Assembly: GCF_000499385.1 (NCBI RefSeq)
Contig: NW_013651831.1
Coordinates: 1-13,078, forward strand
Direction of reading: 5' to 3'
DNA: 13,078 nt
Origin: Eimeria necatrix
Taxonomy: Eukaryota; Apicomplexa; Conoidasida; Eucoccidiorida; Eimeriidae
Shown here: positions 6,257-13,078 of the stretch, one piece after another
Layout: each line of letters opens with the position of its first letter
How positions within the stretch are numbered: the first letter of the stretch is position 1
Position numbers and translations under genes: made by a program
The notes under the pieces: generated by a model
What the model saw: only the letters and a program-made list of their open reading frames with translations
Database searches by the model: none
Told to the model about the DNA's origin: nothing

Positions 6257-7466
6257 GCATCATTTGGGTGCGTGGCATTGGAGGCTAAATTCGAATGTTC
6301 TTCGAGATGGATTTTTTGGAGCCGATTGGATAATCAAAGCCTGTCCTGCGGATACCTGTAGCCTACAGGAGCGGCAACGTATCGCAAACAAAAAAAGAAA
6401 ATATTCACCGCAACGCTGGCGTGATGCACAAGTCTTCGTCGCAGTGCGGGTATGGTACTGTGGGCTGGAAAGCCTAGGAACCGCATGTCGAGCAAACGCA
6501 AAGCTATGGTTCTGACGTTTTGTCACAATATGACTAGCTCGGGCACAAGTAAGGATATAAATGCATGCAAATATAGTGCAGTGTGCTGCAAAGCGAAGCC
6601 AAATCGCCCCTGTAAATGCATGGTTTAGAAATTGGCTCAGTGTTTGTTTCGAGACTCGGTAATGCGCATTTCGTGGTAAAGACTGATAGACTGGTTACGA
6701 TCACATTATTCTAGCTCTCAAAGTTATACAATGACAGAAATGGGCCATCACGTAAATCCAAAAAGGCATGCCGCCTCTGAGAGAAGCCAGATGTGCATGC
6801 CTGCAGACGAGGAAAAGATTCAGATTTTACAGGTTCGTAGAGTTGTGGCCGTTATGTGATGTGCTGAAGCGATCATCAACGGATACGCTAGAAGCTGTAC
6901 GATGCATATCAAGTATGGAATATAGGAGCTATCAGTCAACTATGAGACAAGAGAAGCGGTACCCTGATGTGTCTCGAGGGGAATGCAAAGTCATCGTATT
7001 CAATGGCAGACGTATTGCCAAACGTGCAGCCTTCTCAGTAGTTAGCTAAGGCAAGTGCAGTGCATGGGATTTCGAGAAGAAGATGCATCGTTTTAGTCCT
7101 TGATACACCATTCATCCCAAGCTTGTTCGACGAAACACTCGAATTGCCTGCCCAAAGCCACGCTTAGGAACACAAGAAAACGCCTTTAGTCATTGCCTCG
7201 AAGCTCGTCCTCACGCAAACGCTCACAAGTAGAAAGGCGCGCAAACGTACTTCCGTGTATTTTGGAACTCCATTCTGAGAATTTCTCATTTTCAGGAAGC
7301 ACATAATCGTCCGTGGGCTTGTAAGAAGTCGAAATGCTCGTATCAATGTCTACCGCGTGCGCATGTTTAGAACGTCGTCCAACCATATCTAAGGCTTCGC
7401 AGATTCCCTGTTTTTTATGTCATTCAGTGATAGGCACCTTAGTTACTGACTTCATTCAGAGTGCGA
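6257..7466 (+). repeat. Tandem repeat unit 3 (internally deleted, diverging end)
   Basis: It begins with the common unit start and follows unit 1 without its extra internal copy. It retains at 6929-7011 the 83 bp that unit 2 lost. From about 7260 similarity drops, and some 216 bp equivalent to unit 1 positions about 1244-1461 are missing. A more diverged remnant of the unit end follows from 7303 (ataatcg...) to gacttcattcagagtgcga near 7466. No further unit is evident after that. This is the right edge of the array. Confidence 0.85.
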
Positions 7467-8049
7467 CGTGGTTGATTTCGCTTAAAAGTGTTTGGCCTCA
7501 CAATCTGGCATCATGGGAATAAGACGAAGTAAATGCTGTAGTGTTATCTTGCCACTCGCTATGCTACAGTAATATCAACGAGCCGACATGAAGCCAAATT
7601 GGTTCGCCGCAGTGCTGCAAAATTTCTAGGAGTTGGTATGCGTTGAATACCAGTGTCAGAGAGAAATCAAAGCCTTGATGCTAATGCTTGCGGCGTTAGG
7701 ATGTGCAGAAGCGCTGATAATTCAGTAAAGGTGTTATACCAACACGTAGACAAATGTCTTCGGCACCGAAAGAATCATTCTATGGTGAGAGATGCACTAA
7801 ATAATGAATGCCTCAAGATATCTCATGAAATGCCTGGGCCATGAGGGCAAATATATGCGATATCCAACGAACACGTCAGCATGACGTGCAGCCATCTGAG
7901 CAGCGATATACACGTGACGTCTTGTAAAAATAACACTGCACCTCTATATGTAGTGCATACTGACAGCTTTGGTACACAAAAGAGCATATTCAGTAAAAAG
8001 GCAAGCGAATAACAGTCATTTGCACACAAGAGAGCTGCCAATTTGATGT

Positions 8050-8067
8050 ACCTTGAGATCTCAAGGT
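8050..8067. repeat. 18-bp perfect palindrome
   Basis: The sequence accttgagatctcaaggt equals its own reverse complement. The symmetry stops at 8049/8068. It lies in the gene-poor region with no ORF or promoter context that would assign a role. It could be a binding site for a dimeric protein or chance. Confidence 0.7.
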
Positions 8068-9480
8068 CAGCAGGATCAGTTTTACCTGTTTTGTGTAACT
8101 CACATACTGTTTTTATCGAACATACTAGCTCAGGAATTATCCTCTACAGATTAAGCTGTTCTCTGCACTCTCGCTCATAAGAGTTGTACTAAGACAACCT
8201 AATGGGCTTGTTGCGAAGGCTTTGGGCAGCAATAAACTTGAACAGATTATCACAAGAGCGACTGGCAAAGGAGAGGCAAGGTATACGGACTTCCTGGGAA
8301 TTGAATTTGGCTTTTGAATGCAGGTCTACTAGAGGCAGGTCTGTTCCAGTGACTTTTGTTTATATCCACAGTTCGTCTGAAATCGCCGCAATTCATGAAA
8401 AGTGACAGAGTATAATCAAACGTATGCTCTTACTGAAACAAGAGGCCGAAATTCACGGATTGAAGAGCACGCGGCGTTCAAGTTAGCGGGAAGATAAAGG
8501 AAACCGATTTTCTCCTCGAGCGATATATCCAATGTTTCCTGCAGTCAAAATTCATCACCCTCCAGAAATTACGCAGTGAACGGACTTTCAATTTGTGTGG
8601 CATTTCTGCGAAAGGAAGTAAGACTATTGTTGACTGCGTTTCAAGACAAATGATATCGCAGCTACGTTTGATGTATATCAATATTTGCCTTCTCTGGCAC
8701 GCTTTCCCACCCCTTATGCTCACTCCCTGTTTTTTCATTGAATCACAATTCACGCAGTCTGTGTTGATAAACTTTACGGAGCTGCGTCCACCCCGAAGTG
8801 TTGAGCCTTACACTTCTTGGTGCGGATACATGCTGGCACACAGAGAAGATGATCTCCAGAACTGCCTGTTTCAAGATGGCAGTTGCCTACAGATGCGGAA
8901 AGCCGAAAACAGGAACCCGAAACGTTTCCTTTTCCTCAATATATCTTGGCATGTCACAATTTCGCATGCTCTGCAAAAGCACATATCCGTGTCCCCAGTC
9001 CCCTGTACTTACGTAGCGAAGCAGCCTAAGCTGCTAGCAAAACCAGTGTTGACAAACAGAATACTCTAGAATAAGCAATAATTGGTCAAATCCGATTCGC
9101 AGTGCTCACATACTAAAGAGGGTTGTGGACAAGTAACAATAATTTGTTTTTTGAGCATTTATGTGTCATCACAATTCAACTTGCCAAACTTTGTAACACG
9201 TCAACTTGAATCTTACTTTTAGGCAAACAGACAATAACGCTTGTGTGTGAAATGCTGTGCTCTCAGCCAACATTTTAGTCATGTAAGGCTTACTGCGTTC
9301 TTGTGGGGATCAAATTTGTCTGTTTCACACAAAAAGCTAAGTCATGAACGCAATACACAAAAGGCGAAACTGAGCTACATAATTCTGAATAATAGCAGAT
9401 CAATTTCTTCCAGCGGTTTTGTGCAGTTGGCATATCGCATATTGAAAATAATATCGACTAGCCCCTTAGGCAGGTGGACT

Positions 9481-9524
9481 TGTAATCCCAAATTTTGCAC
9501 TGCCATGTAATCCCGAATTTTGCA
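9481..9524 (+). repeat. Short 25-bp-period direct repeat
   Basis: The motif tgtaatccc[a/g]aattttgca occurs at 9481 and again at 9506, differing at one base. It is a small local duplication with no visible function. Confidence 0.7.
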
Positions 9525-10698
9525 ACCTATGCAGTAATTGGTCGTACTTGCTGATAACATGCACAAGCACGGCCTTAAGTGTCTGAAAAAGGATAGTACG
9601 AGATATGAGCAGCAAGAAGCTGTGACTTCAAACAGGGTGGCACATTTTGCGGGCTCTGATACAAATTAGCTGCACAATACGCACTCGCTAAGCAGTAAAA
9701 CTTGAGATATTGCAGGTGCCAAAGTTACTTAGTGCGCCTGAACGCAGCCTTCGACGCTGGTGCGAATCTTCGTTTTGAGAGACGCTCTTGGTTTACCCTA
9801 CATCTTTGCATTGCTGTTTTGCGTAGCATGTCCACAGCGGTGAGATATCTTACGAGCTGGTTGAGCGATTATCGATTTTCGATTTCATAACTTGTTGCAC
9901 ACAAGATCAGGTCAGTAGCTTAAAGTCACCAGCAATGAATAGCATTGACATAGGAGCTCCGGCCGGAGCACCGGACGCAGAACTGCCTAAAAGGATTTTC
10001 CGTGGCGCCCATTCTTGAATATTAGCGCCATAAACAGTAAAATGCATCTTGTCAGAACAGTGCCTCGGCTGAGCAACCCCCGGATAACGAATGACGTCTT
10101 TCGAATGGTAAATGCCTCAGGCTAGCCGCAATAGTTCCAGTCCAAACTTCATGCGTAAAATCTTCTACTGACGGTCTGTCTCGTACAGGGTGACGTTGAT
10201 GCATCTCTTTCGGGATCCTTTTCAAACACCGATTTTCTTCTCATGCCTACATCACTTGCAAGATCAGCAACAATCTAAGCAAAGACGGTATAGGCCTTGG
10301 CGTGCAGATAGACAACATAGTATTCGCCTATTCCCCGTGTGGCGCACTTTCTGCAATATCGGGGGACAACCATCATCGAATATGCACCTCCACATTGAAG
10401 AGTGTTTCGCCACCAAGGTAGGCATTGTAGGCCACAACGCTTCAGTAAGCCTCTTATATGCTCATTGTAAAATACTGGGAAGCAAGCTAGCCCCAAGCTT
10501 ACTGCCTGTGCATTCAGTGACCTTTGTCGTAAGCCTTGGTCGGCGAATTTCAAGGAAAATTAGTAAGTAGCGTCTCACGCTCGCCGAGGCCACAGCTTGT
10601 ACGCTTCGGCATTTTTACCGTTTATGGAAAGTTGTAGTGACAACGTCAAGCTTTCAAAGAGCTACCAGCGGAGATTAAGGCACTTGCAGTTACTTGCG

Positions 10699-10764
10699 AC
10701 GTGACCTTCATGGAATGCCAAGACGTGATACTTTTCACGTCTTGGCATTCCATGAAGGTCACGT
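10699..10764. repeat. Perfect long hairpin (30-bp arms, 6-nt loop)
   Basis: Bases 10699-10728 are the exact reverse complement of 10735-10764, separated by the loop tacttt. Pairing ends at 10698/10765. Arms contain acgtgaccttcatgg and its complement. There is no T-run after it and no adjacent gene, so it is not a supported terminator. It could be a hairpin-forming transcript element, a short palindromic (foldback) repeat or a sequencing/inversion artefact. Confidence 0.93.
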
Positions 10765-12105
10765 GTTGTCTCTCTCAGAGTGTGTAGTGTCGAACATACA
10801 GAAGTTCTAATTGTACCGACAAATACTTTGTGAATTTGTTGTCAGGATGACTGACCTATAATACAATAGGCTACAAGGGTGCAGACTGTACGGACGACAC
10901 CACGACAGTAATAACTGTATTTTACGCAGCTTACCAGCTAGTATTTGGCTAACGATGGAGTGTGTCCGATGTACACAAGGGCGCGCAAACGAATGATACG
11001 TTGTCTTGCTACAAAAGCTTTGTCGTTTCATAAGGGCCGATCACTGCATGTGATCGTTGTCGTGTAGTTTGCATCATATGAAAAATGCAGCGGCTTCTTT
11101 CTGTTCTGGCTGCCATTAAAGTATAAGGGTGACATCGCCCGTCAAGCCGCAATGTGTTAAGCACATTGTGAGACGACAATCTGCTACACATTTACTGCTT
11201 ACCAAGAACCACGAACAAAATTAGCAAAGTCATCTTAAGCTGCAGCACATACTGGAAAACCAATGTGTCGCTGGCATAAGGAGAAGGTTCGGCAGCGGAT
11301 CGCAAGCCTGAAGTCGGCAAGCCAGCGCCTGTTAGAGCTATCACATGGGCAGCATTTTAAGTTCCAAGCTCACCGTAGCTGTTTTCTTGCGGCGAAGTAG
11401 GCTCTACTGCACAGCCTGCTTCTTGATACGTTGGAAACCTCACAGCTTAGAAGAGATGCTACAGCATAATATGCCACATGAGCCAGAATATTGCAGAAAA
11501 ACGCCCTGTCCGTCCATAAAGAATGCTCCAAACGCTTGCTTATGTCTCCAAAAGAAATGATATAGACAAATAGCTCCCAGTTTACGACAATGTTTAAGAA
11601 GCATCACATCAATGTGTATTTGGCATATGAAAAAGAGCATGCAACATACGTCCTAGAACGTTGACAACGAAGCGTGGATACAGTTCTTGCCGATGTTCAC
11701 AGAAAATATGATTTTACTGTGACTAAGATTAGGCATTGCGTAAACAGACGCCTTTTGACATTGTCAAAGGTCTACAGCTTCCACGCAAAACAATGCAGCC
11801 CGTATCGGGCACTTCGTCAGCAAAATGAATTTTAATTATTTAACGGCAATCCAATGAATGCTTCCGAAAGTTGGTAGTGAAAGCTTGCAGCGTGTCCCTT
11901 AAACTAACCAAGAAATCAACAACAAAAAAGGCGTCTTACGTTCTGCATCAACAAGATATAATGAGTGTTACAATTGCATAATCTAAACGAGCGACCAGAC
12001 TTCGCTTTCGCAAGCCGGTGCTACTTTCCAACGCACTCTCTGCATATCGAAAATGCAATTCGTTCAAGAAAAAAAAACCAGCTCATAAATTATCTGCTGT
12101 GCACC

Positions 12106-12535
12106 TTACCCGCTTTATATCGTCTGCCTAGCATCCACAGCATATACCACACGCAAACACTAGTGATCTGAAATGAGCCGAAATGATGAAAAAGCATACT
12201 GTGCAGTTGCACATCGAGAAAATAGCAGATTTACAACTGCTTGAACGATCTAAATGCAATCAATCAATTGGTGAAATACCACTTGTTGGCGACTCTGAAA
12301 CTGCTTGAAGACAAGCAAAATTACCCGCTTTATATCGTCTGCCTAGCATCCACAGCATATACCACACGCAAACACTAGTGATCTGAAATGAGCCGAAATG
12401 ATGACAAAGCATACTGTGCAGCTGCACACCGAGAAAATAGCAGATTTACAACTGCTTGAACGATCTAAATGCAATCAATCAATTGGTGAAATACCACTTG
12501 TTGGCGACTCTGAAACTGCTTGAAGACAAGCAAAA
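12106..12535 (+). repeat. 215-bp tandem duplication (two copies)
   Basis: Copy 1 (12106-12320) and copy 2 (12321-12535) begin with ttacccgctttatatcgtc, end with gacaagcaaaa and are directly adjacent. They differ at three positions only: 12190 A versus 12405 C, 12207 T versus 12422 C, and 12214 T versus 12429 C. No coding frame is evident within. The high identity implies a recent duplication, in contrast to the more diverged 1.45-kb array on the left. Confidence 0.95.
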
Positions 12536-13078
12536 GCGCTGCAAGACAAAACTATAATACGTCATTTCTCAGAGCAAACAATCTGTTGCATAGTACCAGG
12601 CTCTTGTCTTCAATCTTGTATCCACATCCTGTGAGTCAGACAGCGCATCAAGAAGTTGCTGTTCTTCTGCTTAGCAGCTCGCTTGAGGAGAAGGTATTCG
12701 AATGAGCTGCGCCATCAGTCAGTGCAAGAATCCAAGCCTCTGAGTTATTTTTTAAAATGGAGCGGGGTGCTGGGCAAGCTGGGTAGCAAGCGAAGTATGC
12801 GATTTCAGTGCCTGCATTCTGCATAATAAATGTTGGAGCCTGTGTGAGCCAATACCAGTAGCCGGCATGGGGAGCGCTTTTTCTACTATCTTGGCTCCAG
12901 TGTCTCACATAAAAAATCATTGCAAACCACTAGCAGTCCGCGGAATACAAAATAAACCTTCAGTATTATGCGCATTAACCTAATATTTAGGAACAGCTCG
13001 CCTCACTCCCTGTAGATTACAAAAAATCCACAATATACGGCTAAGGATTTTCCTTAAAATATTTTGCAGCCATAAGAT

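Larger units (their letters stand above)
7467..13078. other. ORF-poor region without recognisable genes
   Basis: About 5.6 kb of mixed-composition sequence. The longest open frames (158 codons on plus at 8593-9069, 126 codons on plus at 10190-10570, 90 codons on minus at 12648-12920) show no domain, signal or motif I recognise, and they are isolated. Coccidian genes contain introns, so a spliced gene could be hidden, but I cannot support exon boundaries by eye. No tRNA, rRNA, CRISPR array, telomere repeat or transposase was seen. Structured elements inside it are listed separately. Confidence 0.6.

Noticed and set aside
41..7466. CRISPR array or transposon with terminal repeats
   Set aside because: The repeats are kilobase-scale without spacers. 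No transposase, terminal inverted repeat or target duplication was found at unit edges.
8593..9069. 158-codon plus-strand ORF in the right-hand region
   Set aside because: It has no recognisable domain and odd composition, and it overlaps other open frames. It is isolated and of a length plausible by chance in 5.6 kb read in six frames.
9956..9969. 14-bp palindrome gctccggccggagc
   Set aside because: It is short and GC-rich with no context. Palindromes of this size are not informative alone.
10190..10570. 126-codon plus-strand ORF
   Set aside because: No motif or homologue is recognised, and a 92-codon frame is open on the opposite strand over the same bases. There is not enough to call a gene.
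11038..11056. Hairpin cgatcac/gtgatcg with 5-nt loop
   Set aside because: The stem is only 7 bp, with no adjacent gene or terminator features.
12648..12920. 90-codon minus-strand ORF near the right end
   Set aside because: No family features are visible, and without splice evidence it cannot be called an exon.

Overview
The window looks like nuclear DNA of a coccidian apicomplexan (Toxoplasma/Neospora/Sarcocystis-type). It carries a decayed, rearranged insertion of apicoplast DNA. The evidence is a strongly AT-rich block (about 2376-5455) holding remnants of plastid rpoB, rpoC1, probably rpoC2, clpC and two tRNA genes. It is flanked on both sides by sequence of much higher GC. In the rpoC1 remnant three in-frame TGA codons fall at tryptophan positions, which is the plastid code reported for coccidian apicoplasts. 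I found no intact protein-coding gene that I can name.

Layout. Positions 1-40 are a base-for-base complement, not reversed, of the repeat-unit junction seen at 1595-1634 and 6217-6256; this is almost certainly a data artefact. Positions 41-7466 hold three tandem units of a roughly 1.45-kb non-coding repeat, starting at 41, 1635 and 6257. Unit 1 has an internal duplication of about 143 bp. Unit 2 is split by about 3.26 kb of foreign DNA (2316-5574), which replaces 83 bp of the unit. Unit 3 has an internal deletion of about 216 bp and fades out near 7466.

The insertion is a mosaic, left to right: a plastid-type tRNA-Ile(GAU) lacking its 5' acceptor strand; an inverted piece of rpoB; the true 3' end of rpoB followed by rpoC1 in forward orientation; a GC-richer foreign piece of about 180 bp splitting rpoC1; the rest of rpoC1 and a probable rpoC2 start; tRNA-Gly(UCC) and the clpC 3' end on the minus strand; and about 120 bp of filler of unknown origin. 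The reading frames carry TAA stops and frameshifts, so these are fossils and not working genes.

Positions 7467-13078 are ORF-poor sequence with no recognisable gene. They contain a perfect 30-bp-arm hairpin (10699-10764), an 18-bp palindrome (8050-8067) and a 215-bp tandem duplication (12106-12535, 3 differences). No pathway operates here. The interest lies in genome architecture: organelle DNA captured inside a tandem repeat, and an impossible-orientation patch at the left edge.
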